DNA from: a virus
DNA length: 58,973 bases
Direction: 5' to 3' (one strand)
Virus record (IMG/VR): IMGVR_UViG_3300025769_000119
Coordinates: 1-58,973 of that record
Every line of letters starts with the position of its first letter. The first letter of the stretch is position 1. The position numbers and the translations under genes were made by a program. The notes under the pieces are model-generated. The model was given only the letters and a program-made list of their open reading frames with translations. It did no database searches and was not told the origin of the DNA. Of the stretch, positions 22,865 through 31,081 are shown in pieces.

Positions 22865-24511
22865 TCATCCTTCACAAGATTTACATTCCATCATAGATCT
22901 TGCTAATTCTTGGCTAGGATTAGCACTTCTCTGGTAGTAAAATCCTTTGATTCCATTCTGCCAGCCATAAATCAATAATTGATTAACCTCTTTTGCAGGA
23001 GCCTTTGGAGCTACCATGATATTTAAAGACTGCCCTTGATCAATATACTTTTGTCTTTGAGTAGCTTGTATGACAATTTCTTTTTGAGAAATCTCTCCGA
23101 AAGTCTTAAAGACTTCTTTTTCTTCCTCAGACAAGAAAGTAAGATGTTGTACTGATCCGCCTCTTTCTAGGATACTCATCCAAACATCGCCATCATCCTT
23201 ACCTTTTTCAGCTAAAAGAGTTTTGAGATATGGATTTCTAAAAGTAAACTTACCTTTAGCGAGATCTTTTGTAAAATAGTTGCAATTAAGAGGCTCAATA
23301 GATGGAGATACTTGTCCCAAAATAAAGGAGCTGCTTGTAGTTGGTGCAATAGCTAAAGTTGTAGTGTTTCTACGACCGTAGCCTTCGCAATAGAGAGGTT
23401 CACCTAAACCAGTTGCTAATTCTGCTGTAGCTTTGTCTGCCCGACTACGGATAGTCTTCCAAATTGAACTATTCTGCATTTTAGCCTCCATACTTTCAAA
23501 ACCAATCATTTTACTTTGAAGGTAAGAGTGCCAACCCAGCACACCCATACCCAAAGCCCTGTGGCGCTTGGCAAAGTTATGAGAAGATTCCATGAACGGA
23601 ATGTTTTTAGTTTTTACAATATATTCCTCCATAACGGCATCAAGGAACATCACTAGAGTCTCAATGGCATCCGTTTTTTCTATGTCTTCCCACCTGACAA
23701 GGTTTAGAGATGACAAGCAGCAAACAAAAGACTCATCTTCCTTAGAAGGTAAGGAGATTTCATTACAAAGGTTGGAAGCGTAAATTTTCATCCCTTGATC
23801 CTTGTAACAATCAGGGGCATTTTTGTTAGCCGTATCTTGGAAGAAGATATATGGATATCCTGTTTCAAATCGCTTCTTAATAACAGATGCCCAAATTTGA
23901 CGTTTATCTGGGTCACCATTAACCATGCTCTCCATCCATTCGTCAGTAACAGTGACTGCGAAAGACATTTCTTGGATTGCATTGCCCTCACTCTTGATGC
24001 GAAGAAACTCTTTGATGTCAGGATGCTCAATAGGAAGATATGCAGCAAAAGAACCTCGACGAACATTTCCTTGTGAAACTACGGAAGCCACTTTGTCAAA
24101 TAACTCCATAAAATGCACTGAACCAGAAGATTCACCTCCAGAATTAATTGGAGCACCTCTTTCTCTAAGATCTCCAAAATAAGCTGAAGTGCCAGAACCA
24201 TGTTTAGTCTGCATTCCAACCTCTGATTGTTTGGCTAAAATACCATCCATTCTATCTGGGACGTAAACTCCATTACAAGAAATGGGTAAACCTCGTTCAC
24301 GCCCAAAATTGGACCACACAGGAGAAGCTAGGGAATAGAACCCTTGCTTCATATAACTCACAAATTTGTCAGCGAAACCGTCCATACTGAGATACTGTTC
24401 AGCAGTATCTGCGATGTCACGAATCCTCTGTTCTGGAGTTTCTGCTCCTTTAAGATATCCTCTCTCAAGGAATAGCCTTGAGTCCTCATTTAACCAATAG
24501 TAATCTGTCAT
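22865..24511 (-). CDS. nrdA: Ribonucleoside-diphosphate reductase alpha subunit, class I
   Basis: A 548-residue class I large subunit that reduces ribonucleotides for DNA synthesis. Active-site residues are all seen: C79 (PISCNGVY), N247-x-C249-x-E251 (NLCNEI), the second redox Cys pair region (VCCLSSLNL), and the tyrosine pair in GFYYQRS that receives the radical from NrdB. GRRNTTTLAIAPTTSSSF is the phosphate-binding loop. The C terminus ends with C-K-S-C-E-G, the thiol relay. The N-terminal ATP-cone is absent, so dATP feedback control is probably missing. The start follows the nrdB stop directly. No intein. Confidence 0.95.
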   Translation of the reverse strand: MTDYYWLNEDSRLFLERGYLKGAETPEQRIRDIADTAEQYLSMDGFADKFVSYMKQGFYSLASPVWSNFGRERGLPISCNGVYVPDRMDGILAKQSEVGMQTKHGSGTSAYFGDLRERGAPINSGGESSGSVHFMELFDKVASVVSQGNVRRGSFAAYLPIEHPDIKEFLRIKSEGNAIQEMSFAVTVTDEWMESMVNGDPDKRQIWASVIKKRFETGYPYIFFQDTANKNAPDCYKDQGMKIYASNLCNEISLPSKEDESFVCCLSSLNLVRWEDIEKTDAIETLVMFLDAVMEEYIVKTKNIPFMESSHNFAKRHRALGMGVLGWHSYLQSKMIGFESMEAKMQNSSIWKTIRSRADKATAELATGLGEPLYCEGYGRRNTTTLAIAPTTSSSFILGQVSPSIEPLNCNYFTKDLAKGKFTFRNPYLKTLLAEKGKDDGDVWMSILERGGSVQHLTFLSEEEKEVFKTFGEISQKEIVIQATQRQKYIDQGQSLNIMVAPKAPAKEVNQLLIYGWQNGIKGFYYQRSANPSQELARSMMECKSCEG

Positions 24512-25483
24512 TTAGAACAAGTCGTCTGCGTTGAACGTCTGGGAATTTTTTGAGTACTCGACGGGTCGAGCATAAAAGAAGTCTGTGGCGTTATTGCCAA
24601 GCAACTCCTCTTCAAACCAGATTGTGTCTTTAAGCAGGTTTTTGTCAACATCAAAAGCTTGTTTGAAGCCGATTTTGTCCAAAGAATCATTGATTCTGTT
24701 TTTAATAAACTCTTTAAGAACGATAGCGTTCAGACCCTTCTCACGAATTCCATTAATCATCCAATCAACAATTTTGCTTTCTGCCTTGAAAGCTTGTTGA
24801 GCCTCATCAAGAATACGCTCTTCCAACTCTTCATCAAAGAACTCAGGATGCTCTTCACGAATAGTGTTGATGATCTTCATTCCAACCATAGCATGTAGAT
24901 TTTCCTCATTACGAGTATACTTCACTTGCTGATCAGTATCCTTAAGAACATTCTTATTACGAGCGAACCAATTGATTACATAGAATTGCGAAAACAAAGA
25001 AACGTTCTCCACAAAAAGGGTGAATAAGATAAGTGCATAAACATACTGCTTTTTGTTATTCTTATAAAACTTGTGGGTATATTTACGCAAATAGTTTACT
25101 CGCCCCTCAATAAAGTCGAGCTTCAAGTTTTCTTCAAACACCTCCTCCAATCCTAGAACCTCAAGCAACCGCTCATAAGCATTGTTGTGAATAACTTCTA
25201 CGTTCGCCATAACAAAGCCTAAATCACTTAAAGAAGGGTGTGGCAAATTGTCGCCCAACTTACTCCAAAACTTTTTCACTGCTACTTCGATTTGCCCAAT
25301 AGCAGAGAGTGTTCTCACAATTATCTCCTTATCTCTTTCACAAAGAGACACGTTGAAGTCTTGAATATCAGAAGCAAAACTAAACTCTTTGTCGGTCCAA
25401 AAACCATTGTGCATTGCTTCGATGAATTCCCCTGCCCAAGAATAGCGGTCAGGCTTGCGTGATACTTGCTCTTCAAAAATCAT
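24512..25483 (-). CDS. nrdB: Ribonucleoside-diphosphate reductase beta subunit
   Basis: The 323-residue radical-generating subunit. Metal ligands and radical Tyr are present: E66 (GQIEVAV), E96, H99 and Y103 (VEVIHNNAY), E159 (FVENVSLF), E194 and H197 (NEENLHAMV). The spacing E-x2-H-x3-Y matches class Ia. The C terminus, FNADDLF, is the acidic-aromatic tail that binds NrdA. It is the first gene of a long minus-strand run next to the repeat-rich intergenic region, with a WGTGTAW motif 12 nt before the ATG. Confidence 0.95.
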   Translation of the reverse strand: MIFEEQVSRKPDRYSWAGEFIEAMHNGFWTDKEFSFASDIQDFNVSLCERDKEIIVRTLSAIGQIEVAVKKFWSKLGDNLPHPSLSDLGFVMANVEVIHNNAYERLLEVLGLEEVFEENLKLDFIEGRVNYLRKYTHKFYKNNKKQYVYALILFTLFVENVSLFSQFYVINWFARNKNVLKDTDQQVKYTRNEENLHAMVGMKIINTIREEHPEFFDEELEERILDEAQQAFKAESKIVDWMINGIREKGLNAIVLKEFIKNRINDSLDKIGFKQAFDVDKNLLKDTIWFEEELLGNNATDFFYARPVEYSKNSQTFNADDLF

Positions 25484-25495
25484 GTCTCATCTATT

Positions 25496-25500
25496 TACAC
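25496..25500 (-). promoter_or_regulatory. WGTGTAW motif before nrdB
   Basis: GTGTA on the minus strand (TTGTGTAAATAG), 12 nt before the ATG at 25483. It is the first motif on the left side of the palindrome array and would drive nrdB, nrdA and what follows. Confidence 0.5.
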
Positions 25501-25548
25501 AACCTGACGAAATGGGCAAGATAAAAATGAAAAAAGTTGGCAAAGCCT

Positions 25549-25702
25549 CCTTATTAATACGAACGAAGAGAGTATTAATAAGGATACGTACCCTTACAGC
25601 GCAGTAAAGGTACGTATCCTTACGTAAGGTTACGTATCCTAACAGCGAAGTTAGGTTACGTACCCTTTCCTTCGTTGACTCCGTTACGTTATTATACGGA
25701 GT
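25549..25702. repeat. Palindrome and TACGTA array in the divergent intergenic region (origin/control candidate)
   Basis: The 290-nt gap 25484-25773 separates the minus-strand nrdBA run from the plus-strand sigma gene and has no gene. Within it are nested inverted repeats: a perfect 12-bp pair at 25549-25560 and 25572-25583; AGGATACGTACC at 25581-25592 with its complement at 25609-25620, extended inside by four more pairs; the palindrome CCTTACGTAAGG at 25618-25629; an imperfect hairpin at 25628-25668 with core CCTAAC/GTTAGG; ACTCCGT/ACGGAGT at 25678-25684 and 25696-25702. TACGTA occurs five times (25585, 25611, 25621, 25631, 25657) and the loops share CAGCGCAG/CAGCGAAG. An AACGAAG/CTTCGTT pair frames the block and an A-run follows it. 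This suggests protein-bound iterons. Confidence 0.75.
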
Positions 25703-25732
25703 AAAAAAAATCTGTCAACAAAAAAAATTTAC

Positions 25733-25763
25733 TTGAAATTTCTTAATTTTCTTAGAGTATAGC
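25733..25763 (+). promoter_or_regulatory. Possible promoter of the sigma-factor gene
   Basis: TTGAAA at 25733-25738 and TATAGC at 25758-25763 resemble -35 and -10 boxes. The spacer of 19 nt is longer than ideal. It lies 11 nt before the ATG, so the transcript would have a very short leader. Weak call. Confidence 0.25.
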
Positions 25764-25773
25764 TTTATCAAGA

Positions 25774-26361
25774 ATGGATTATCAGGCTAGCGACCCAGAG
25801 TTAACAGAACTAATTAAAGACGATGATAATGAGGAGGCATTAGGTTTACTTATAGATCGGCACTCTGGTATTTATATTGACATGGTTAGAAGATATGCTT
25901 CCAAATCTCTTCCTCCTGATGATATTGCTGACATTATCGATGACAAAGATTATATTATATACAAAGCAGCATTAGACTATGACGAAAAAAAAGCCAAGTT
26001 CTCAACTCATGTTGGGAATAAAGCTAAATATCTTTGCTTGAGTAGGAAAACAGCTAAGAAAAATAGCAGAAAAATTTTATCTTTTGAATCGATTGATTAC
26101 GCTGAAGAATCAAAAGATCTTCATCCGGATGAGAGCTGTGAAATTAAAGAAAGTTTTTCTGAAATTATTAACTTAATAAATAGTCACAAAGACGAAAGAG
26201 TTAAAATTATTTTTAAAGAAAGATACTTTGCTGGAGAGAGAGGTAAGTTAGAAACTTGGAAGAATATTGGAGACAAGATAGGCATCTCTGCTCAAGGATG
26301 TATAAACATACACGACAAAACATTAGAAGAATTTAAAAAGCAAATTAAAAAAAATGCATAA
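25774..26361 (+). CDS. Sigma-70-family factor
   Basis: A 195-residue protein with a region 2-like part (GLLIDRHSGIYIDMVRRYAS, then DIADIIDDKDYIIYKAALDY and KFSTHVGNKAKY, which binds core and the -10 element) and a region 4-like helix-turn-helix near the end (RVKIIFKERYF, then WKNIGDKIGISAQGCINIHD). It lacks regions 1 and 3 and resembles short ECF-like or T4 gp55-like late factors. It is the first plus-strand gene beyond the palindrome array, which suggests it acts early in choosing phage promoters. The stop overlaps the next start by 8 nt. WGTGTAW is a candidate target. Confidence 0.85.
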   Translation: MDYQASDPELTELIKDDDNEEALGLLIDRHSGIYIDMVRRYASKSLPPDDIADIIDDKDYIIYKAALDYDEKKAKFSTHVGNKAKYLCLSRKTAKKNSRKILSFESIDYAEESKDLHPDESCEIKESFSEIINLINSHKDERVKIIFKERYFAGERGKLETWKNIGDKIGISAQGCINIHDKTLEEFKKQIKKNA

Positions 26362-27436
26362 ACTAAATTTCGACGCACCGTTTAACTCTTTAAGTTTAGG
26401 AAATGTGTCTTTGAACTTTCTCAGAGAATTAAGAGATAAAGATATTGATTTAAATATTTTCCCACTAAGCAAGGTTGACTTGTCTGCTTTTGATCGTCTT
26501 CCTGATGAGTATACAAAGTATCTTGAAGATAAATCTTTAAATAATTTAAAAAAATTAGAGAGATCAACTCCCACACTGAAGGTTTGGCATATCAATGGTT
26601 CAGAAAAGAAAATTGGAGACAACCAGTTCCTATACACTTTTTACGAAGTTGACTCGCCAACAGACGAGGAGATTGCGGTTGTGAAAGCTCAGAATCATGT
26701 TTTCTTCTCTTGCTCTGAAGCAGCCGATATATTCAAACAAAAAGGTTGTGATAATGTGTCCTATGTACCATTAGGATTTGACACAGACTTTCACGAGACA
26801 GGGAAAGAATACTTGGGCGAAGATGTCATACATTTTGGACTGATTGGCAAAATGGAGCGAAGAAAAAATACTCAAGCTCTTATACAACTTTGGTGCAATA
26901 AATTTGGTAACAACCCAAGGTATCAACTTACTTGCTTGGTTGGAAATCCATTCATTAAACAAGATCAAATGAACCAACTGATTGCTCAATCAATGAACAA
27001 TCAAAAATACTCAAATGTAAACTTTTTGCCTCGACTCAAAACAAACAGCGAGGTAAATGAAGTTATTAATGCCATTGATATTGATCTTTCTGGCTTATCA
27101 AATGGAGAAGGGTGGAACTTGCCAGCATTTAATGCTACAGCATTAGGAAAATGGTCCATTGTTAGTGATTGTAGCTCTCATAAAGACTGGGCTAATAAAG
27201 GTAATTCTATATTAGTAGAGCCTATTGGTAAACAACCCTGCTATGATAACATTTTCTTTTTCGAAGGCCAAAGATTTAATCAAGGCGAGTACTATCGACT
27301 GAGTGGCCAAGGAATCTCAGAAGCAATGGATCGTTCGGTTCAAATGGCAAAATCAGAAAACAAAGAGGGATTAAAACTTCAAGAAGAATTTACTTACAAG
27401 AAGACTATTGAAAAAATCCTAGAAAAAATATACTAA
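26354..27436 (+). CDS. Family 4-like glycosyltransferase
   Basis: A 360-residue GT-B enzyme. HFGLIGKMERRKNTQALIQL is the start of the second Rossmann domain, followed by YQLTCLVGNPF, NFLPRLKTNSEVNEV and a region around IDIDLSGLSNGEGWNLPAFN that matches the donor-site 'E-x7-E' area, with N-G-E-G-W-N-L-P in place. AFNATALGKWSIVSDC resembles the usual 'E-A-x-A-x-G-x-P-v-v'. It follows the sigma gene with an 8-nt overlap. Substrate unknown. Confidence 0.8.
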   Translation: MHKLNFDAPFNSLSLGNVSLNFLRELRDKDIDLNIFPLSKVDLSAFDRLPDEYTKYLEDKSLNNLKKLERSTPTLKVWHINGSEKKIGDNQFLYTFYEVDSPTDEEIAVVKAQNHVFFSCSEAADIFKQKGCDNVSYVPLGFDTDFHETGKEYLGEDVIHFGLIGKMERRKNTQALIQLWCNKFGNNPRYQLTCLVGNPFIKQDQMNQLIAQSMNNQKYSNVNFLPRLKTNSEVNEVINAIDIDLSGLSNGEGWNLPAFNATALGKWSIVSDCSSHKDWANKGNSILVEPIGKQPCYDNIFFFEGQRFNQGEYYRLSGQGISEAMDRSVQMAKSENKEGLKLQEEFTYKKTIEKILEKIY

Positions 27437-27437
27437 A

Positions 27438-27821
27438 ATGCCAATCTACATATTTAAAAACCCAAAAACAGAAGAATATAAAGAGATCGTTCAAACAATG
27501 AACGAAGAGCATATTTATATTGACGAGTTTGGTTTAGAATGGAAAAGGGTTTTCACGATCCCCCACGCTTCAATAGACACAAAAGAAGACGCATGGAATC
27601 ATAATCAATTTGTAGAAAAGACTGGTAAAATGAAGGGTACGGTTGGAGATGTTTTAGACTACTCAGCAGAACTTTCATCGAAAAGAGCAGAATCTAATGG
27701 TGGAGAAGATCCAGTTAAAAGACAAGCCTTTAACGACTACGAAAAGAAAGTTGGTAAAAAACACATCTCAGATAGAAAAAAGACTATCGAAACTTCTAGG
27801 ATTAAAGTAGATTTGGATTAA
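27438..27821 (+). CDS. FmdB-like small protein lacking cysteines
   Basis: A 127-residue protein. Its start (MPIYIFKNPKTEEYKEIVQT) has the shape of the FmdB/zinc-ribbon family, 'MPIYEYRC...', but the zinc-binding cysteines are absent. The middle is polar, the C-terminal part (GGEDPVKRQAFNDYEKKVGK) is helical and basic. Similar Cys-free proteins occur in marine phages. Its stop overlaps, tail to tail, the end of the fibre-like gene on the other strand by 4 nt. Function unknown. Confidence 0.6.
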   Translation: MPIYIFKNPKTEEYKEIVQTMNEEHIYIDEFGLEWKRVFTIPHASIDTKEDAWNHNQFVEKTGKMKGTVGDVLDYSAELSSKRAESNGGEDPVKRQAFNDYEKKVGKKHISDRKKTIETSRIKVDLD

Positions 27822-28765
27822 GTTACATACTGAAATTTTGTAAAGTCTATAACTCCAGTGAAATACTCTGTAACAAAAACTAATTTTGCTTCGTCTGGTT
27901 CTGCTACAGTATCAACTAATAAAAGCCCAGTTACAGCCTGACCAGTATTTAACACCTCATCTGTGGAGTTTGTGCCGAATGAATTCCCATAAGCAGTGTT
28001 TAAGTATGACGAGAGATCACTTGGATATGAATTATCTATCTTGAACCTTGATCCAATGCGATTCACCCAATATTGAGAAGCTGCTTCTGAGTTATCTTGA
28101 AGGGTAAGGGTATTATCTATATGAGCTGTACCTCCTACGTTTATATTCCCGCTAAAGATTCCAGAATGATTTTGATTGACTCTTAAATGTGTATCAAAGT
28201 AAGCATCATTTCCTGAAAAATAAGCATCGCTTTCAAAAATAGCATCACCATTTTCAAATTTTACATCGCCATTCCTAAAATTAATACCACTTTCAAATGA
28301 TATAACCAAAGATTGATTTGTATCGTTAGTAACTGTGGTTTCATGATCTGCCAATATAACACTTCCTGTGATCTGATCACTAAAAGAAGATGATTTTCCA
28401 GCCAATATTGTATTATTTTGTCCACTGGCCCCAAAATCAACTTGCGTTCCATTAACAAGAACATTGTAACTTCCAGAAATATCGGTATTATTTAATCCGT
28501 TCACCAGAACGTTGTTTGAACCTGAAACGACATTCCCCTCTCCACCCAAGGCTATAGAACTAGAGGAAAAAGAGTTAGTAGATGACGTAGTTAAAAGTGC
28601 GTTGTTATCAACTGTAACTTCTGTATTAAAATTTATTGGACCATCAATATCCCGCGAAAGGTTAATTTGAAACCCAGTAGAAAGGTCACTAAAAGAGAAA
28701 TCACCACTAGGACTAGTAAAAGTTGGTAATTGCAATTGTTGTGGTTGAATTTTTGTAAATGGCAT
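27818..28765 (-). CDS. Tail fibre or structural protein with YadA-head-like repeats
   Basis: A 315-residue protein rich in Ser, Asn, Gly and Thr. An N-terminal part (MPFTKIQPQQLQLPTFTSPS, then GFQINLSRDIDGP) is of a type I recall from cyanophage structural proteins. Next come repeats of the pattern G-x-x-N-x-V-x-x-S-x-N-x-x-V (ALGGEGNVVSGSNNVLVNG and onward) typical of trimeric head domains, then beta strands (FRNGDVKFENGDAIFESDAY) and a C-terminal cap. It probably forms a fibre or appendage. It lies apart from the tail cluster, with a WGTGTAW motif 26 nt before the start and a palindrome between. Confidence 0.65.
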   Translation of the reverse strand: MPFTKIQPQQLQLPTFTSPSGDFSFSDLSTGFQINLSRDIDGPINFNTEVTVDNNALLTTSSTNSFSSSSIALGGEGNVVSGSNNVLVNGLNNTDISGSYNVLVNGTQVDFGASGQNNTILAGKSSSFSDQITGSVILADHETTVTNDTNQSLVISFESGINFRNGDVKFENGDAIFESDAYFSGNDAYFDTHLRVNQNHSGIFSGNINVGGTAHIDNTLTLQDNSEAASQYWVNRIGSRFKIDNSYPSDLSSYLNTAYGNSFGTNSTDEVLNTGQAVTGLLLVDTVAEPDEAKLVFVTEYFTGVIDFTKFQYVT

Positions 28766-28770
28766 GTTAC

Positions 28771-28785
28771 AATAGATTATCTATT
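28771..28785. promoter_or_regulatory. Palindromic operator-like site between divergent genes
   Basis: AATAGAT-T-ATCTATT, a perfect 7-bp inverted repeat with a single central base, in the 38 nt between the fibre gene (minus) and the SSB gene (plus). It lies between the WGTGTAW motif and the fibre ATG, so a bound protein would block both directions. The protein is unknown. Confidence 0.5.
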
Positions 28786-28791
28786 AAATAA

Positions 28792-28796
28792 TACAC
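28792..28796 (-). promoter_or_regulatory. WGTGTAW motif before the fibre-like gene
   Basis: GTGTA on the minus strand (AAGTGTATTATT), 26 nt before the ATG at 28765. Longer spacing than most copies. Confidence 0.4.
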
Positions 28797-28803
28797 TTTT
28801 TCT

Positions 28804-29382
28804 ATGAAATTTACACTTTACAAACCAAATGCTAAAAATACTGGATCTGCCTTCACCTTTGATTCCACTAAAGACAGGAACGGTAAGCCTGTGCTTTTTG
28901 TCTCAATGATTTTACAACACAGCTGGAATGATGAACGGAAAACAGGCTCTTTTAAAGAAAATGCCAAAAATCCAGAAAAATCCACAACAATCAAGCTAAC
29001 AGAAAATGAGGCTGGTGAATTCCTGTCTTGCATGAAGACTCGTATCCCTTTTGTGGGTTTTCACAAAACTGAAGACAAAACCACTATTATTAAACTAACT
29101 CCTTGGGATAAAAATCGCATTATTAAAAACAAAGATGGTCAAGAAACCTTCAAATCTCCAGCTTGGGGGTTAACAGTTACAAAAAATTCTTCGCAATTCT
29201 TCAAGCTCCCAATTGAAGCAGGAGAAGCTGAGTGTTTAGCCATCCTTCTTGAAGGCTACATTAAAGAAAGTCTGGTTGCCCAATCAGAAGCCTACAAACA
29301 AGAACAGCCACAAAAAACTTACCAAAAACCAAAGCCAAAAGCCTCAGTTGTTGAGGATGACGATGACGATGTCCCATTCTAA
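28804..29382 (+). CDS. Single-stranded DNA-binding protein, phage type
   Basis: A 192-residue protein. The body begins MKFTLYKPNAKNTGSAFTFD and continues with strands (PVLFVSMILQHSW, TIKLTENEAGEFLSC, TTIIKLTPWDKNR) like a Whirly or PC4-type ssDNA-binding fold seen in phages. The C-terminal 25 residues are a flexible basic linker and end DDDDDVPF, the acidic-hydrophobic tip that lets SSB proteins recruit replication partners. It would coat single strands for the phage replisome. It is the first gene of a plus-strand operon, divergent from the fibre gene. Confidence 0.75.
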   Translation: MKFTLYKPNAKNTGSAFTFDSTKDRNGKPVLFVSMILQHSWNDERKTGSFKENAKNPEKSTTIKLTENEAGEFLSCMKTRIPFVGFHKTEDKTTIIKLTPWDKNRIIKNKDGQETFKSPAWGLTVTKNSSQFFKLPIEAGEAECLAILLEGYIKESLVAQSEAYKQEQPQKTYQKPKPKASVVEDDDDDVPF

Positions 29383-31081
29383 AATTAAAGTCTTAGTCCA
29401 ATCTAATTACTCCCGCATGGTAACGGGGTTTGGGAAGAATATGAAAAATATTCTCCTCGCTCTTTACCGTGATCCAGACATTGAAGTTATCGAAGCTGCC
29501 AATGGAGTGCCTTATGGCAGAGATATCAATACACCTTGGGAATCTTACGGCACATACCCTTCTGACCCAAAAACCTTAAAGGTAATAGAGAAAGAGCCAG
29601 CAAAGAAAAGGGCTGCTCAATATGGTTTTTACACGATAGACAAGATTGTAGAAAAAGTAAATCCAGACGTATTTTTGGGCATTGAGGATATTTGGGCATT
29701 TAGAGAATACGAGAAAAAACCTTGGTGGAATAAAACAAAAAAAATCATTTGGACAACTCTGGATAGCTTACCTATTCTCCAGCAAGCAATAGACACAGAA
29801 CCTAAATGTGACCAAATGCTTGTTTGGGCAAGCTTCGCAGAAGAGGCCATGAAAAAGCTTGGTCATGAAACCGTAGAGACTGTTCATGGCGCTGTTGACT
29901 ACAGTCACTTTAAACCATTGGAAAATAGAGATGACCTACGAAATTTGCATGGCCTTAGTAATAATTTCGTTATTGGTTTTGTATTCAAAAATCAATTAAG
30001 AAAATCAGTTCCAAATATTCTAGAAGGTTTTAAGAAATTCAAATCCAAAAACCCAGAAGTAAAAGCAAAACTCTTACTTCACACGGATTGGGGCGAGAAG
30101 CAACATGGATGGGATATACCAAGATATTTAAAAGAAAAAGATCTTGAAGACGGAAGTGTTTTGTCAACTTATGTGTGTCATAAGTGCGATGATTATTTCA
30201 TCCAACCTTACTCTGGTGAAGACAAAAATTGTTCTTCATGTGGTTCCGAAAAATCTGTAAAAACAAAAAACAGCGGCAAAGGAGTAGGCGAGAAAGAGTT
30301 AAATGAAATCTATAACATGATGGACGTTTACTGCCACCCATTCACAAGTGGAGGGCAGGAGTTACCAATTCAAGAAGCTAAGGCTGCTGGCTTGATAACT
30401 CTCGTTACAGACTATTCTTGCGGCACTGATTCAGCGTATGAGCATCAAGGAGGACTCCCTCTAGCTTGGAACGAGTATAGAGAACCAAGCACCCAGTTCA
30501 TAAAAGCTACAACATGTCCAGACAGTATTTGCGAAAGGTTACAACAAGTTTATGAAATGGATGAAGAATCCAAACACAAGCTTATTGAAACTGGAAAGAA
30601 ATATGTCCAAGAAAACTTTTCGGTTGAAAATACCGTAGAGAAATTAAAAAACTTTATTAAGTCGGTAGAGTTAAGAACCTCTGAAGAAGAAAAAGAAGAA
30701 AAAAAATCTAAAGAAACAAAGGTATCAATACAAGACTTCCTTAAAGACGTTCCACTGAAAGATAGGATCGCAGTTGTTCTACCAAGGTCAGCTGGAGATG
30801 TATTGATGGCCAATTCATTAATAGAAAACTTGAGTGAGCTTTACCCTGATAAAAAAATATTCTTCGTAACTCAACCAGAATTTTACGACTTAATTAACGA
30901 TAACCCCTTTGTACACAAAGTAATTCCATACTCAAGCTCTTTCGAAGATCTATACGTTCTTGAAGGTAGAGGTGGTCATGAAGGTCTTTTTGATATGGCT
31001 TTCCTGCCTCACTGCATGACTCAAAAAACATACAGTTACAATCATAATGGCAAAGACAAAACACAATTTAGATTAAAATGA
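29369..31081 (+). CDS. Glycosyltransferase (GT4-like) with partial GT9 domain at C terminus
   Basis: A 570-residue protein. Residues 1-430 form a GT4-like GT-B enzyme: KIKVLVQSNYSRMVTGFGKN, IGFVFKNQLRKSVPNILEGF, a zinc-finger insert (CHKCDDYF, then CSSCG), and HPFTSGGQELPIQEAKAAGL as donor site. After a charged linker (EEEKEEKKSKE) comes IAVVLPRSAGDVLMANSLIE, the start of a GT9 fold, followed by KKIFFVTQPEFYDLI. The rest of GT9 lies in the next gene, in the -1 frame, overlapping by ATGA. The ATG at 29369 is chosen (other in-frame ATGs at 29357 and 29363); an extension to 29249 would overlap SSB too far. Confidence 0.72.
   Translation: MSHSKIKVLVQSNYSRMVTGFGKNMKNILLALYRDPDIEVIEAANGVPYGRDINTPWESYGTYPSDPKTLKVIEKEPAKKRAAQYGFYTIDKIVEKVNPDVFLGIEDIWAFREYEKKPWWNKTKKIIWTTLDSLPILQQAIDTEPKCDQMLVWASFAEEAMKKLGHETVETVHGAVDYSHFKPLENRDDLRNLHGLSNNFVIGFVFKNQLRKSVPNILEGFKKFKSKNPEVKAKLLLHTDWGEKQHGWDIPRYLKEKDLEDGSVLSTYVCHKCDDYFIQPYSGEDKNCSSCGSEKSVKTKNSGKGVGEKELNEIYNMMDVYCHPFTSGGQELPIQEAKAAGLITLVTDYSCGTDSAYEHQGGLPLAWNEYREPSTQFIKATTCPDSICERLQQVYEMDEESKHKLIETGKKYVQENFSVENTVEKLKNFIKSVELRTSEEEKEEKKSKETKVSIQDFLKDVPLKDRIAVVLPRSAGDVLMANSLIENLSELYPDKKIFFVTQPEFYDLINDNPFVHKVIPYSSSFEDLYVLEGRGGHEGLFDMAFLPHCMTQKTYSYNHNGKDKTQFRLK

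Noticed and set aside
22740-22937. Plus-strand frame of 65 codons in the hsp20-nrdA gap
   Set aside because: It runs into the 3' end of nrdA on the other strand; no domain or ribosome site, while the minus-strand tiny frame has the motif.
25549-25702. CRISPR array or attachment site at the palindrome block
   Set aside because: Repeats are short, overlapping and inverted, without unique spacers of constant length, and there are no cas genes, integrase or tRNA.
29249-29368. N-terminal extension of the GT4-like protein
   Set aside because: It lies inside the SSB-like gene and encodes a Lys/Gln-rich shadow of its acidic-tail linker; the fold begins after the ATG at 29369.
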